From assembly GCF_003182475.1 (NCBI RefSeq), contig NZ_QGTS01000004.1:255481-319480 (forward strand): a stretch of 64,000 nucleotides of DNA, read 5' to 3'. Under the pieces are notes generated by a model. It was not told the origin of the DNA. It saw nothing but the letters and a program-made list of their open reading frames with translations, and did not search any database. The DNA comes from Mangrovibacter plantisponsor. GTDB lineage: Bacteria > Pseudomonadota > Gammaproteobacteria > Enterobacterales > Enterobacteriaceae. Made by a program: the position numbers and the translations under genes. Shown here in pieces: positions 1 through 9,509 of this stretch (within the stretch, counting starts at the first letter, position 1; each line of letters opens with the position of its first letter).

Positions 1-968
1 GGCACCAGATAAGGCACTTTCTGTACCGTGCCCAGGCGAATACCACGGAACTCAACAGGCGCGCCCGGCTGCAGGCCACGAATGGAGTCTTTAAAGAACA
101 TCAGGTAATCAACATGCTCGGTATAGAACGAATCCTGAATGCTTTTTTGGTCATCAAACAGCTGAAACTCGCTGTGGTCAGCCACTGGCTCACCAGTTAA
201 TTGCCCATCCGGCACATCAAAACTTACCCCACCGCTGAACAACGTAGACAAAGAGCCCATTTCGACACGCATCCCGGCAGAAGTCAGGTCAACGGCAATA
301 CCGCTGTCTTTCCAGAAGCGGACATTAGTGGTAACCAGGCGATCATTGGGTGCACTGATGAATAACTGATACTGCATGGTCCGTTTCTGGGCATCAAACG
401 AGCTGGTTTCAACAGAACCGACCCGGTACCCTCTGAATAATACCGGGTCACCCGGGTTAAGCTGCCCCGCCCGGTTGCTGTCAAGGATGACGCGAATCCC
501 TTTAGCATCGGGTGGTGCCAGAGGAGGGGAATCCAGCAAATCATAGCGCTCTGGTGCTTCGCCCTGTTTTCCGGGCTGCAACTCAATATACGCCCCAGAC
601 AACAGTGTGCTCAGCCCACTGACCCCCTCACGGCCAATCTGCGGTTTCACAACCCAGAAGACAGAATCTTTGTGCAAGAGTTTTTCCATGCCGGTATTCA
701 GGCGAGCTTTGATTTCCACATGGTGCAAATCATCTGTCAGCACCGCACTTTCCACGACTCCGACATCCACACTGCGGCTTTTAATTGCCGTTTTTCCGCC
801 AACAATACCTTCTGCATTGGTGGTGATAAGTGTCACCTCCGGCCCCTGGTGGCTATAGTGATAGAATAAGATCCACGCACCAATCAGGGCGGTGACTATC
901 GGGAAGATCCAAACCGGAGACCAGTTTTTCACTTTATGCACCTTCGCTTCCCCACGGTTTGAATCCAT
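1..968 (-). CDS. pqiB: PqiB, MCE-domain intermembrane transport protein (3' end cut off by the window edge)
   Basis: The visible 322 residues begin with a short basic cytoplasmic stretch, then one membrane anchor (about residues 18-38, WIFPIVTALIGAWILFYHY), then repeated MCE-type beta domains; the C-terminal part lies outside the window. In E. coli, PqiB oligomers stack MCE rings into a tube that spans the periplasm and is thought to move lipids between the two membranes together with PqiA and PqiC. The start ATG at 968 lies one base beyond the pqiA stop codon, and a GAGGAG ribosome-binding site sits inside the end of pqiA, so the two are translationally linked. Identification rests on recalled E. 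coli PqiB sequence and on the neighbour pqiA. Confidence 0.95.
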   Translation of the reverse strand, partial: MDSNRGEAKVHKVKNWSPVWIFPIVTALIGAWILFYHYSHQGPEVTLITTNAEGIVGGKTAIKSRSVDVGVVESAVLTDDLHHVEIKARLNTGMEKLLHKDSVFWVVKPQIGREGVSGLSTLLSGAYIELQPGKQGEAPERYDLLDSPPLAPPDAKGIRVILDSNRAGQLNPGDPVLFRGYRVGSVETSSFDAQKRTMQYQLFISAPNDRLVTTNVRFWKDSGIAVDLTSAGMRVEMGSLSTLFSGGVSFDVPDGQLTGEPVADHSEFQLFDDQKSIQDSFYTEHVDYLMFFKDSIRGLQPGAPVEFRGIRLGTVQKVPYLV

Positions 969-969
969 G

Positions 970-2226
970 TTACGACAACTCCTCTTGGCTTGATTCTGGC
1001 TTGCGGTCCCAGATGAGACGCGGGTCAAATGTCATTGCAGCAAACATTGTAAGTATGACCACCAGCGCGAACATAAGCGCACCCATCGCCGGGTAAATAT
1101 TCATTAACGAACCCATGCGGACCAGCGCTGACAATACAGCGATTACAAAAACATCAATCATTGACCAACGCCCAACAAACTCGACAACTTCATAAACCAA
1201 ATGCATTCTTTCGCTGTCACGCTGTATAAAACCTTTGGCATCAAGGCAAAGCCAGCCAATAGCGATCATTTTAAGGGTTGGCACCATAATACTGGCAATA
1301 AAGATGACCAGAGCCACCGGGTAAGAACCTTCACTCCACAGCAACACCACCCCTGCGATGATGGTGGAAGGAAGCTTACTTCCCAGCAGGTCGGTAATCA
1401 TGATGGGCAGTATGTTGGCAGGGAAATACAGCATCACCGAGGTAAACAGCAGTGCCATCGTCCACTGGAGGCTGTGACGGCGGCGGACATGCCCATGGCT
1501 GTGGCAACGCGGGCATTTCTCAACACCCTGCGGCAGTATTGCAGTACAGCATGAACATGACCGTAGCCCTTGTTTCATGCCCGTTTTGCCGGGTTGAAAT
1601 GCCAGGGGAATAGCAGGAGCAGGGGCAATATCATTCCATAACCAGCGGCGATCCACACACTGAACGGCGCGAAGTTGCAGTACACAGAACAGGCACCATG
1701 GAATAAAACTCAGGCCAATACCAATATCACCATAAGCCATCAGTTTCACGAAGCTAACCAGAACGCCGGCAAGGAATATTTCCGCCATCCCCCAGCTTTT
1801 CAGGTGAAATAATAGCCAGGCGAGACGCCTTTTTGATACCGGGCTGAGCCGGACACGGTTAACCAGCAGCAGAATGGCTACCAACGACAGAGCAGGCACA
1901 GCCTGGACCAAAATCATAAACAATGACCCAAGGCTTGCGTAATCTTCAGAAAACATCACACCAGGGATGGATAACAGTGAAATTTCACTGTTCACACCAG
2001 CAACACTCATATTCACGAACGGAAATAAGTTTGCCAGTAACAACATAAATAATGCGGCCAGTGCATAAGCAGTTGGCCGCTTTCGGGGTTCATCCCAGCG
2101 AGTAGTCAGCGTATTTCCACAACGTGGGCAACAGGCCTTTTCGCCTGTGCCAAGGGCAGGAAGAGCAACCAGCATATCGCAATGGCCGCACAAAATGGCC
2201 TGCTGTGTCAGGTGGTTAGTGCACAT
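970..2226 (-). CDS. pqiA: PqiA, paraquat-inducible integral inner-membrane protein
   Basis: The 418 residues match the family length (about 417). The protein is built as a tandem duplication: each half starts with a Cys4 zinc-finger-like motif (CGHC..CPRC near residues 13-38; CSCC..CPRC near residues 225-243) followed by about four hydrophobic membrane segments. PqiA is the inner-membrane partner of the PqiB MCE tube and is implicated in lipid transport and envelope integrity. In E. coli pqiAB is induced by superoxide through SoxRS; I did not identify a soxbox here. The gene lies 16 bases after uup and one base before pqiB, which suggests at least partial co-transcription of uup-pqiA-pqiB. 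Confidence 0.96.
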   Translation of the reverse strand: MCTNHLTQQAILCGHCDMLVALPALGTGEKACCPRCGNTLTTRWDEPRKRPTAYALAALFMLLLANLFPFVNMSVAGVNSEISLLSIPGVMFSEDYASLGSLFMILVQAVPALSLVAILLLVNRVRLSPVSKRRLAWLLFHLKSWGMAEIFLAGVLVSFVKLMAYGDIGIGLSFIPWCLFCVLQLRAVQCVDRRWLWNDIAPAPAIPLAFQPGKTGMKQGLRSCSCCTAILPQGVEKCPRCHSHGHVRRRHSLQWTMALLFTSVMLYFPANILPIMITDLLGSKLPSTIIAGVVLLWSEGSYPVALVIFIASIMVPTLKMIAIGWLCLDAKGFIQRDSERMHLVYEVVEFVGRWSMIDVFVIAVLSALVRMGSLMNIYPAMGALMFALVVILTMFAAMTFDPRLIWDRKPESSQEELS

Positions 2227-2242
2227 ATCCTGCCTCTTTGTG

Positions 2243-4153
2243 TTAATCGCCGTTTTTCAAACCTTCCAGGTATTCCCAACGCTCAAAAGCTGTTTCAAGC
2301 GCCTGCTCAGCGGCAGAGAGTTGATCCAGAACCCGTTGGGTAACATCATGAGGCTGGTTGAAAAAACCACCATCGCTAACCTGGCTTTGCAGCACGCCAA
2401 TGTCGGCTTCAAGCTGTTCAAGTTGAGCAGGTAATTGTTCCAGTTCACGTTGAAGTTTATAACTTAACTTATTGGCCTGCCGTTTGACTGTTTCTGCTTT
2501 TGGCACTTTTTGTTGTTCAACCGGCGCATTATTAACCGTTGTTTTCAACGGTTGTGCAGAAGCCTGCTGCCCTTTGGCATCAAAATAGCCGCCAACATAC
2601 TGACCAATACGCCCTTCACCTTCAAAGATCCAACACTCTGTTACGGTGTTATCAACAAATTGCCGGTCATGGCTCACCAGTAATACGGTTCCCTGGTAGC
2701 TGTCGATCAGTTCTTCAAGCAATTCCAGCGTTTCGACATCCAGGTCGTTCGTGGGTTCATCGAGAATTAATAAGTTACTGGGTTTCAGGAATAGCCTGGC
2801 CAGTAACAGGCGGTTACGCTCACCACCAGATAACGCACTCACCGGTGTCATGGCGCGTTTGGGGTGGAACAAAAAGTCCTGAAGATAACCAAGGACATGG
2901 CGCGAACGGCCATTGACCATCACTTCCTGTTTACCTTCAGCAAGGTTATCCATCACGGTACGGTCAGGATCGAGCTCGGCACGGTGCTGGTCAAAATAGG
3001 CCACTTCCAGCTTAGTTCCCACATGCACACGCCCGGACTGAGCCTGCAACTGCCCCAGCATCAGCTTAAGCAGTGTGGTTTTGCCGCAGCCATTCGGGCC
3101 AACGAGGGCAATTTTATCGCCGCGCTGCACTTGTGAAGAGAAATTATCCACCAGCACTTTGTCTTCAATGGCGTAATGCAGGTTTTCAATTTCAAACACA
3201 ATTTTGCCGGAACGGCTGGCTTCTTCAACTTGCATTTGGGCACGGCCCATCACTTCCCGGCGTTCACCGCGTTCCCGGCGCATAGCTTTCAGTGCTCTCA
3301 CCCGCCCTTCATTACGGGTACGACGTGCTTTGATACCCTGGCGGATCCACACTTCTTCCTGAGCCAGTTTGCGGTCAAACTCCGCATTCTGTAACTCTTC
3401 AACGCGTAACGCTTCTTCGCGTGCAACCAGGTATTTGTCGTAATCGCCCGGGTAAGAAACCAGTTTGCCACGATCCAGGTCGACAATCCGCGTGGACATA
3501 TTGCGAATGAAAGAACGGTCATGGGAAATAAAGACGATGCTGCCCTGGTAACTTTTCAGGAAAGTTTCCAGCCAGTCGATAGTTTCGATGTCCAGGTGGT
3601 TAGTGGGTTCATCAAGCAGCAAAACATGCGGGGCACTAACCAGCGCGCGCCCTAATGCTGCTTTACGTAACCAGCCGCCAGATAACGCAGCCAGTTCCGT
3701 ATTTGGGTCCAGTTCCAGTTGGCTCAGAACATCATTAATGCGGTTTTCCAGTTGCCACAAACCGTGGTGGTCAAGCTGTTCCTGAACCCGGGCCATGGCA
3801 TTCAGGTTCTTCTCACTCGGGTCCTGCATAACCAGGCGAGAGATTTCATGGTACTCCTTGAGATATACCGCCTGCTCTTCCACACCCTGGGCAACAAAGT
3901 CATATACAGTGCCACCCACATCCCGCGGTGGATCCTGTTGCAGCCTGGCAACCACCAGATCCTGTTCATAAATCAGGCGGCCATCATCAAGCGGGATCTC
4001 TTTGTTCAGAATTTTCATCAGCGTTGATTTGCCGGCACCATTGCGCCCGACAAGACAAACACGCTCGTTATTCTCGATATGTAATTCAGCATTATCAAGA
4101 AGTGGCGCATCGCTGAAAGACAGCCACGCACCATGCATACTAATTAACGACAT
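2243..4153 (-). CDS. uup: Uup, ABC-F family ATPase
   Basis: The 636-residue protein has two ABC domains without membrane segments. Domain 1 has the P-loop GRNGAGKST, the signature LSGGWLRKA and Walker B LLLDEPTNHLD; domain 2 has GPNGCGKTT, LSGGERNRL and LILDEPTNDLD. A basic linker follows domain 1, and the C-terminal 90 residues are a coiled-coil-like, Glu/Leu/Gln-rich arm that in E. coli Uup binds DNA. Uup affects precise excision of transposons and genome stability, and as an ABC-F protein it also acts on ribosomes. Its start ATG overlaps the rlmL stop codon by one base (TAATG), so uup is likely translationally coupled to rlmL, as in E. coli. Confidence 0.97.
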   Translation of the reverse strand: MSLISMHGAWLSFSDAPLLDNAELHIENNERVCLVGRNGAGKSTLMKILNKEIPLDDGRLIYEQDLVVARLQQDPPRDVGGTVYDFVAQGVEEQAVYLKEYHEISRLVMQDPSEKNLNAMARVQEQLDHHGLWQLENRINDVLSQLELDPNTELAALSGGWLRKAALGRALVSAPHVLLLDEPTNHLDIETIDWLETFLKSYQGSIVFISHDRSFIRNMSTRIVDLDRGKLVSYPGDYDKYLVAREEALRVEELQNAEFDRKLAQEEVWIRQGIKARRTRNEGRVRALKAMRRERGERREVMGRAQMQVEEASRSGKIVFEIENLHYAIEDKVLVDNFSSQVQRGDKIALVGPNGCGKTTLLKLMLGQLQAQSGRVHVGTKLEVAYFDQHRAELDPDRTVMDNLAEGKQEVMVNGRSRHVLGYLQDFLFHPKRAMTPVSALSGGERNRLLLARLFLKPSNLLILDEPTNDLDVETLELLEELIDSYQGTVLLVSHDRQFVDNTVTECWIFEGEGRIGQYVGGYFDAKGQQASAQPLKTTVNNAPVEQQKVPKAETVKRQANKLSYKLQRELEQLPAQLEQLEADIGVLQSQVSDGGFFNQPHDVTQRVLDQLSAAEQALETAFERWEYLEGLKNGD

Positions 4154-6270
4154 TATGATTTCCTGGTTACGCGGCGAATAAGCCAGCAGTTATGGATCTG
4201 ACGATTGCGGGCAAAGTCCTGTGACTGGGTTTTTGCAGTAATATCCTGTGCTTCCAGGCCCAGAGCAGCCAGCCCTTCGTGGTCCATTCTGAAACCGCGT
4301 TTATTATTGGAAAAAACGATGGTGCCGCCATCACGCAGCAACCGGTTGAGATCACGCATTACAGCAATATGATCTCGCTGGACATCAAATGTGTTGTCCA
4401 TGCGTTTTGAGTTAGAAAATGTGGGCGGATCGATAAAAATCAGATCATAGTGTTCATTCGATTCGGCCAGCCAGCCCAGACAATCCGCCTGAATAAGGCG
4501 ATGCGCACGCCCACTCAGGCCATTAAGCCGCAGGTTGCGTTCCGCCCATTCGAGATAGGTGCGCGACATATCAACTGTTGTGGTACTTCTGGCACCACCC
4601 AAACCGGCATGCACACTTGCACTACCGGTATATGAGAACAGATTGAGGAAATCTTTCCCCTTGCTCATTTGCCCAAGCATACGCCGCGCGAGGCGGTGAT
4701 CAAGGAATAACCCGGTGTCCAGGTAGTCAGTCAGGTTAACCAGGAAGCGGGCATTATATTCGCGCACTTCTTTGTATTGCCCTTTTTCACTGAGCTTCTG
4801 GTACTGGTTTTTCCCTTTCTGGCGTTCACGAGTTTTCAGGATAAGCTGGCCTGGAGCCAGAGAGAGCACATCAATCGTGGCTGCGATAATATCGAACAGG
4901 CGTTGGCGCGCTTTCACCGGGTCTACTGTTTTAGGTGGTGCATATTCCTGAATAACAATATTGTCAGCGTAACGATCTACGGCAACGTTGTATTCCGGTA
5001 AGTCGGCATCATACAGGCGGTAGCATTCAATACCCTCCTGCTTCGCCCACTTATCCAGTTTTTTGGCATTCTTGCGCAGGCGGTTAGCAAAATCCTGCGC
5101 AAACTGGCCGGCCTGCTCTGGTACAGTGGCAGACAATTGGTAGTTTTTTTGTACGCAATCCAGTGGGCCGTTTTTCGCTTTAAACTGGCGCTCGGAACGT
5201 AGTTGTAAACAACTGAGTAATTCCGCAGAGGCGCTGAACAAAGAGAGTGCCCAACCCGGGAACTGCTGTTTCACAACGCGGCCCAGTACATGGTGCAGTG
5301 CAATTAACTCCGGTTCGCTGTCCAGCCGCTCGCCATAAGGCGGGTTACTGATAATAGTCCCGGTTACCTGCACATCCTGTGGGCAGGTAAGTTGAGCCAC
5401 ATCCCCTACGGTAAAACGAATAATTTCGCCAAGCCCTGCTCTCCGGGCATTCGTTTTAGCCCGTTCGATAACCCGGCCGTCAATATCACTGCCATAAAAG
5501 CGCGAGGTATACTCAGTAAGGCCCCGGCGCGCACGTACCTGTGCTTCAGTACGAACGGCTTTCCAGGCCTCTTCATCGTGCGCGGCCCACCCGGTAAACC
5601 CCCAATGCTGGCGGTAAAGCCCGGGCGCACGGTCCGTCGCCATCATGGCGGCTTCTATCAGTAAGGTGCCAGAACCACACATTGGGTCCAGCAAAGGCGT
5701 GCCCGGCTTCCAGCCAGAACGCAAGATGATTGCAGCGGCCAGGTTTTCTTTTATTGGCGCAAGGCCAGTGCTGTCACGGTAACCACGCTGGTGCAGGCCA
5801 TCGCCACTCAAGTCGAGCGAAATACTGGCAACCTCTTTTTCCAGCCTCACCTGAATGCGGATATCTGGCTGTTCCCGGTCTACATTTGGGCGCGCCAAAT
5901 TTTTGCGGGTAAAGCTGTCAACAATGGCATCTTTTACCTTCAACGCACCATACTGGCTGTTGCGTATGACATCGTTCAGGCCGTTGAAATGCACTGCGAA
6001 AGTAGCATTTTCCACAAACAGAGATGGCCAGTTGATAGCCATAACCCCAAGGTAGAGGTCCAAATCGCTGTAGACTTTGCATTCGCCCAGAGGCAGCAGA
6101 ATGCGCGAAGCCAGCCGGCTCCACATCAGGCTTTGATACACCAACTGCGTGTCCGCATCAAAATGGACACCCCCCTGAACAACACGGCAATGCTGTGCGC
6201 CAAGGTTTTCCAGTTCGGTCTTTAAGAGTTCTTCAAGCCCACGCGCCGTGCTGGCAAACAGAGAGTTCAT
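4153..6270 (-). CDS. rlmL: RlmL (RlmKL), bifunctional 23S rRNA G2445 N2- and G2069 N7-methyltransferase
   Basis: The protein carries an N-terminal THUMP region, a first methyltransferase domain with the guanine-N2 motif NPPYGERL (near residue 310) and a second methyltransferase domain with the [10 protein letters not shown] motif near the C terminus. In E. coli the two halves modify G2445 and G2069 of 23S rRNA. I chose the ATG at 6270 ([15 protein letters not shown]), giving 705 residues against about 702 in E. coli. The open frame extends 19 codons upstream without homology, so a start at 6327 is unlikely. The gene is divergent from ycbX, with 99 bases between the starts, and is followed by uup with a 1-base overlap. 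Confidence 0.97.
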   Translation of the reverse strand: MNSLFASTARGLEELLKTELENLGAQHCRVVQGGVHFDADTQLVYQSLMWSRLASRILLPLGECKVYSDLDLYLGVMAINWPSLFVENATFAVHFNGLNDVIRNSQYGALKVKDAIVDSFTRKNLARPNVDREQPDIRIQVRLEKEVASISLDLSGDGLHQRGYRDSTGLAPIKENLAAAIILRSGWKPGTPLLDPMCGSGTLLIEAAMMATDRAPGLYRQHWGFTGWAAHDEEAWKAVRTEAQVRARRGLTEYTSRFYGSDIDGRVIERAKTNARRAGLGEIIRFTVGDVAQLTCPQDVQVTGTIISNPPYGERLDSEPELIALHHVLGRVVKQQFPGWALSLFSASAELLSCLQLRSERQFKAKNGPLDCVQKNYQLSATVPEQAGQFAQDFANRLRKNAKKLDKWAKQEGIECYRLYDADLPEYNVAVDRYADNIVIQEYAPPKTVDPVKARQRLFDIIAATIDVLSLAPGQLILKTRERQKGKNQYQKLSEKGQYKEVREYNARFLVNLTDYLDTGLFLDHRLARRMLGQMSKGKDFLNLFSYTGSASVHAGLGGARSTTTVDMSRTYLEWAERNLRLNGLSGRAHRLIQADCLGWLAESNEHYDLIFIDPPTFSNSKRMDNTFDVQRDHIAVMRDLNRLLRDGGTIVFSNNKRGFRMDHEGLAALGLEAQDITAKTQSQDFARNRQIHNCWLIRRVTRKS

Positions 6271-6369
6271 AGTTTCACTTTGTCTTTCATTAAAATTGTT
6301 GCGCATTATAGCTAATCCGGCACACATGTCATAAAGTTGCCCTTTTATTTATTCGTGCAGGGAGACAAT

Positions 6370-7488
6370 GTGGTTACCTTATCTCGTTTGTTTATCCACC
6401 CAGTCAAGTCGATGCGGGGAATACAAGTATCACACAGCCAGGTCGATATTCAGGGACCGGCTTTTGACCGCATCTTCATGATTACGAAAACCGACGGTAC
6501 CTTTGTCACGGCACGCCAGTACCCGGAAATGGTGCTGTTTACACCGGGTCTTCTGAACAATGGCCTGTTTCTTCAGGCACCTGATGGCACCAGTGCCACC
6601 GTTCTGTTTGACGATTTTCAGCCCACACCTGCCCCTACAGAAGTCTGGGGGAATCATTTTACTGCACTGATTGCACCTGATGACGTCAACCGCTGGTTAA
6701 GCACGTTTTTCCCTCTCCCGGTAGAGCTACGCTGGGTAGGGCCAACACTGACCCGCCGGGTTAAAAAGCGGGATGACGTTCCGCTGGGGTTTGCCGACGG
6801 TTACCCTTTCCTGCTGACCAGTGAGAGTTCACTGCGCGACTTACAACAACGTTGCCCCGCCAGTGTCAGTATGAACCAGTTCCGCCCAAACCTGGTGGTT
6901 TCCGGTGCTGCAGCCTGGGAAGAAGATACCTGGCAGGTTATTCGTATTGGCAGTGTCGTATTTGATGTCGTGAAACCTTGTAGCCGCTGCATTCTGACCA
7001 CCGTCAGCCCCGAGAGAGGGCGCAAACACCCTTCTGGCGAACCGCTGAAAACCCTGCAAAGTTTTCGTACTGCTCAGGACAATGGTGATGTTGATTTCGG
7101 CCAGAACCTGGTTGCCCGTACCAGTGGCATCATTCGCCAGGGCGATGAAGTACAGATTCTGTCTACCAAACCCGCAAAAGTTTATATCGCTGGCGAAACC
7201 GCGGATGAGACTGTTAGCGTGGTTGCACAGGCTGCCGGGGTTAGCATTGACTGGCAAGGCACGACATTCCATGGCGACAACCAGCAAATTTTGCTGGAGC
7301 AACTGGAGCAACAGGGAATAAAAGTGCCTTATTCTTGCCGCGCGGGGGTTTGCGGATGCTGCCGGGTGCGTTTAGTGGAAGGGCAAGTCACCCCGTTGAA
7401 AAAAAATGCCATCAACGGTGACACAATTCTTGCCTGTAGCTGTGTGCCTTGCGGGGATATAAAAGTGGCTGAGAATCAAACCGCCTGA
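6370..7488 (+). CDS. ycbX: YcbX, MOSC-domain protein with C-terminal [2Fe-2S] ferredoxin domain
   Basis: The protein has an N-terminal MOSC beta-barrel domain ([10 protein letters not shown]), a MOSC domain around [10 protein letters not shown] (the Cys expected to bind molybdenum cofactor), and a C-terminal plant-type ferredoxin domain with CRAGVCGCC plus a later CSC that supplies the fourth cluster ligand. E. coli YcbX is a molybdoenzyme that reduces N-hydroxylated bases such as hydroxylaminopurine. I chose GTG at 6370: it is preceded by GGGAG at a good distance and aligns with the E. coli N terminus (372 versus 369 residues). The open frame runs back to an ATG at 6337 without support. The stop overlaps the convergent zapC by 13 bases. 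Confidence 0.95.
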   Translation: MVTLSRLFIHPVKSMRGIQVSHSQVDIQGPAFDRIFMITKTDGTFVTARQYPEMVLFTPGLLNNGLFLQAPDGTSATVLFDDFQPTPAPTEVWGNHFTALIAPDDVNRWLSTFFPLPVELRWVGPTLTRRVKKRDDVPLGFADGYPFLLTSESSLRDLQQRCPASVSMNQFRPNLVVSGAAAWEEDTWQVIRIGSVVFDVVKPCSRCILTTVSPERGRKHPSGEPLKTLQSFRTAQDNGDVDFGQNLVARTSGIIRQGDEVQILSTKPAKVYIAGETADETVSVVAQAAGVSIDWQGTTFHGDNQQILLEQLEQQGIKVPYSCRAGVCGCCRVRLVEGQVTPLKKNAINGDTILACSCVPCGDIKVAENQTA

Positions 7489-8018
7489 TCAAGGCTTTGT
7501 GCATTCTCATCAGTGAATGGCCGTAAGCGGTCATTCATTATTTTAATGGCATCCCCTAACTGCATAGTGCGCCCGGCCAGGGTCAATGCAGGTTGAGCCA
7601 ACAGGCACAATGCCGCGTTTTCACCCGGTTCGACTACCAGCAGGCGGACACACTGCTGGTCATCGCTAAGCCAGACATTGGCGGGAGAAGCTAATGCAGG
7701 CTGCCACTCTTCGCCATGAGCAACAAAATGCCAGCTTTTTGGCATCTGAGGTTTAAGGTAACGGATAGCAACTAATGCATTGAGCACCAGTTCAGCCTGT
7801 TGTTCTGCGCTTAAATCAAAGCAGCGGCAGTTTTCTTCAAACGAAAACCAGAGCGCTGCATCATCGACACAAAAACCATTTGTTTCAAAGGCATCAGGCG
7901 TCAGCATTTTGCGTGGAAAACGGGAGCGGAAAACCATACCATTCGCCAGGTCGAGCATCATGCGGTCATGGTCTTCATCGTAATACCATTGCCAGGCATC
8001 ATTGGGTTTTATATTCAT
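7476..8018 (-). CDS. zapC: ZapC, FtsZ-ring-associated cell division protein
   Basis: The 180 residues equal the E. coli ZapC length, and stretches such as [17 protein letters not shown] and [13 protein letters not shown] are near-identical to what I recall of ZapC. ZapC is a cytoplasmic protein that binds FtsZ and promotes lateral bundling of protofilaments. The start ATG at 8018 ([14 protein letters not shown]) is preferred over an in-frame ATG 24 bases upstream because it matches the family N terminus. The 3' end overlaps ycbX on the opposite strand by 13 bases. Directly upstream of the gene lie four tandem 12-bp repeats, described separately. Confidence 0.95.
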   Translation of the reverse strand: MNIKPNDAWQWYYDEDHDRMMLDLANGMVFRSRFPRKMLTPDAFETNGFCVDDAALWFSFEENCRCFDLSAEQQAELVLNALVAIRYLKPQMPKSWHFVAHGEEWQPALASPANVWLSDDQQCVRLLVVEPGENAALCLLAQPALTLAGRTMQLGDAIKIMNDRLRPFTDENAQSLDQAV

Positions 8019-8283
8019 TAATCGACCCCGTAATTCACACAATTATTAACACAATTTCTTATACGATTTCTTAGGCAATTTCTTCTGCAGCGTAACCCAA
8101 AACCCCTTTTCATACTTCAGGCTGCTGGTGTATATCTTTACCAAACTTTGCAGATTAGATGGCTGAACCACTGCACCTGCCGCCCATGTTATTTAAGGGT
8201 ATCGCCGCGGGTCTTTCGATTAAATATCACCACTTAAAGGAAAGACTATAAAGCACAAATAAGCAACAAAAAAGGAATATAAA
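8019..8283. other. zapC-pyrD intergenic region
   Basis: This stretch between the zapC start and the pyrD terminator has no recognised gene. Its right part contains one short plus-strand open frame of 30 codons (8159-8251) without a good ribosome-binding site, which I do not call as a gene. Its left part holds the 12-bp tandem repeats and must contain the zapC promoter. I could not place a clear -35/-10 pair; TATAAG on the minus strand within the repeats is a possible -10 element. Confidence 0.6.
8037..8084 (-). repeat. Four tandem 12-bp imperfect repeats upstream of zapC
   Basis: Read on the zapC strand the four units are AAGAAATTGCCT, AAGAAATCGTAT, AAGAAATTGTGT and TAATAATTGTGT, at 8084-8073, 8072-8061, 8060-8049 and 8048-8037. 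They lie 19-66 bases before the zapC start codon. The period is exactly 12 bases with no gaps. The function is unknown; possible roles are repeated protein-binding sites or a slippage-derived expansion in the 5' leader. Confidence 0.8.
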
Positions 8284-8315
8284 ACAACCAGAGCTAAAAA
8301 TAAAGCCCTGGTTGT
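8275..8315 (-). terminator. Rho-independent terminator after pyrD
   Basis: On the minus strand a 12-bp stem (8304-8315 pairing with 8284-8295, one G-U pair) closes an 8-base T-rich loop and is followed by a U-rich tail (TTTATATT). It begins 16 bases after the pyrD stop codon. Confidence 0.8.
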
Positions 8316-8330
8316 CTTAATTGGTGGGTA

Positions 8331-9341
8331 TCAAATATGAGTAACGATATCTTTAATCAGATGTGGGCCTTTAAAAATAAACCCGGAATATATTTGAATC
8401 AAAGATGCGCCTGCGGCTATTTTCTCGCGGGCAGCAATGACAGAGTCAATCCCGCCGACACCGATAATAGGTATCTGCCCTTTTAGCTCGGCAGACAGAC
8501 TACGGATTATTTCAGTGCTCTTTAGTTGTAAAGGGCGCCCACTCAACCCGCCGGTTTCATCGCAGTTCGGCATGCCCTGCACTAATTCACGGCTCAGTGT
8601 GGTATTGGTTGCAATTACGCCATCAATATTATGACGCAGTAAACTGTCTGCAACCTGGATCAATTCCTCTTCGGAAAGATCAGGCGCGATCTTCACAGCC
8701 ACAGGAACATATTTATGATGAATATCGGCTAACTGTTGCTGTTTATTTTTTATCGCAGACAACAGATCATCAAGAGCTTCACCATATTGTAATGACCGCA
8801 AACCTGGGGTGTTAGGGGATGAGATATTGATCGCAATATACCCGGCATAAGGATAAATCTTATCCATACAGATCAGGTAGTCATCTTTACCATTCTCAAC
8901 CGGGGTGTCTTTATTTTTGCCAATATTAATCCCGAGGACACCATCGAAATGCGCCTTTTTGACATTTTCGACAAGGTTATCAACGCCCAGGTTATTGAAG
9001 CCCATGCGGTTGATTAACCCCTCGGCGGTGACCAGACGGAAGAGACGTGGTTTGTCGTTGCCCGGTTGTGCTCGCGGTGTAACAGTACCAATTTCAATTG
9101 CGCCGAACCCCATTGCGCCCAGAGCGTCAATGCATTCGCCATTCTTATCCAGCCCGGCCGCCAGACCAAGTGGGTTTTTAAATGTCAGCCCCATGCAGGT
9201 CACGGGCTTTGCCGGGACAGACTGACGAACCAGCCACTCCAGCGGTGTACCGGTTACCCGGCGTAATTGCTGGAAGGTAAATTCGTGTGCGCGCTCAGGG
9301 TCGAGCTGAAAAAGGGCTTTTCGAACGAAGGGGTAGTACAT
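8331..9341 (-). CDS. pyrD: PyrD, quinone-dependent dihydroorotate dehydrogenase (class 2)
   Basis: PyrD oxidises dihydroorotate to orotate in de novo pyrimidine synthesis and passes electrons to membrane quinones. The 336 residues equal the E. coli length. The N-terminal helical extension ([16 protein letters not shown]) that docks class 2 enzymes on the membrane is present. FMN and substrate motifs include [28 protein letters not shown] with the catalytic Ser of class 2 enzymes, and IGVGGI. The start ATG at 9341 is fixed by the AGGAG site and by homology; an ATG nine codons upstream lies inside the leader hairpin. The leader and operator are described separately. In K-12 ssu and elf genes separate pyrD from pepN; here pepN is 168 bases upstream. 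Confidence 0.97.
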   Translation of the reverse strand: MYYPFVRKALFQLDPERAHEFTFQQLRRVTGTPLEWLVRQSVPAKPVTCMGLTFKNPLGLAAGLDKNGECIDALGAMGFGAIEIGTVTPRAQPGNDKPRLFRLVTAEGLINRMGFNNLGVDNLVENVKKAHFDGVLGINIGKNKDTPVENGKDDYLICMDKIYPYAGYIAINISSPNTPGLRSLQYGEALDDLLSAIKNKQQQLADIHHKYVPVAVKIAPDLSEEELIQVADSLLRHNIDGVIATNTTLSRELVQGMPNCDETGGLSGRPLQLKSTEIIRSLSAELKGQIPIIGVGGIDSVIAAREKIAAGASLIQIYSGFIFKGPHLIKDIVTHI

Positions 9342-9356
9342 GAACTCTCCTGGATT

Positions 9357-9374
9357 CCCGGTGTGCAAACCGGG
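9357..9374 (-). promoter_or_regulatory. pyrD leader hairpin (CTP-sensitive start-site switch)
   Basis: On the pyrD strand CCCGGT-TTGCAC-ACCGGG forms a 6-bp stem just upstream of the AGGAG ribosome-binding site. In E. coli, transcription that starts at the C residues when CTP is high includes the whole stem and hides the ribosome-binding site. When CTP is low, starts a few bases downstream weaken the hairpin and pyrD is translated. The same sequence and geometry are present here, so the same control is inferred. Confidence 0.8.
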
Positions 9375-9435
9375 GCAGTATTATTATTCATCTGCACAGG
9401 AAAGGGAATTGACTTGCAACAAAAAATAGCCGGAC

Positions 9436-9451
9436 AAGCAAACGTTTTACT
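9436..9451. promoter_or_regulatory. PurR-type operator upstream of pyrD
   Basis: AAGCAAACGTTTTACT closely matches the PurR consensus ACGCAAACGTTTTCGT, including the intact GCAAACGTTT core with the central CpG. E. coli pyrD belongs to the PurR regulon. The site lies about 95 bases upstream of the start codon, near the expected promoter (TTGCAA and AT-rich ATAATA-like elements between it and the leader). Confidence 0.7.
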
Positions 9452-9509
9452 CGCCCGGGAACCTCTTGTACCGTGGCAGGCCTGCCGGACGACAGGCCTG
9501 TTCTGGTGA

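Noticed and set aside
8159-8251. A 30-codon plus-strand frame (MAEPLHLPPMLFKG...) between zapC and pyrD
   Set aside because: There is no clear Shine-Dalgarno sequence or promoter, and I know of no homologue. It could be checked by ribosome profiling, but the sequence alone does not support a gene.
9477-9505. A terminator after pepN built from two CAGGCCTG copies
   Set aside because: CAGGCCTG is self-complementary, so the pairing is weakly specific, and no U-run follows. I did not list it as a terminator.
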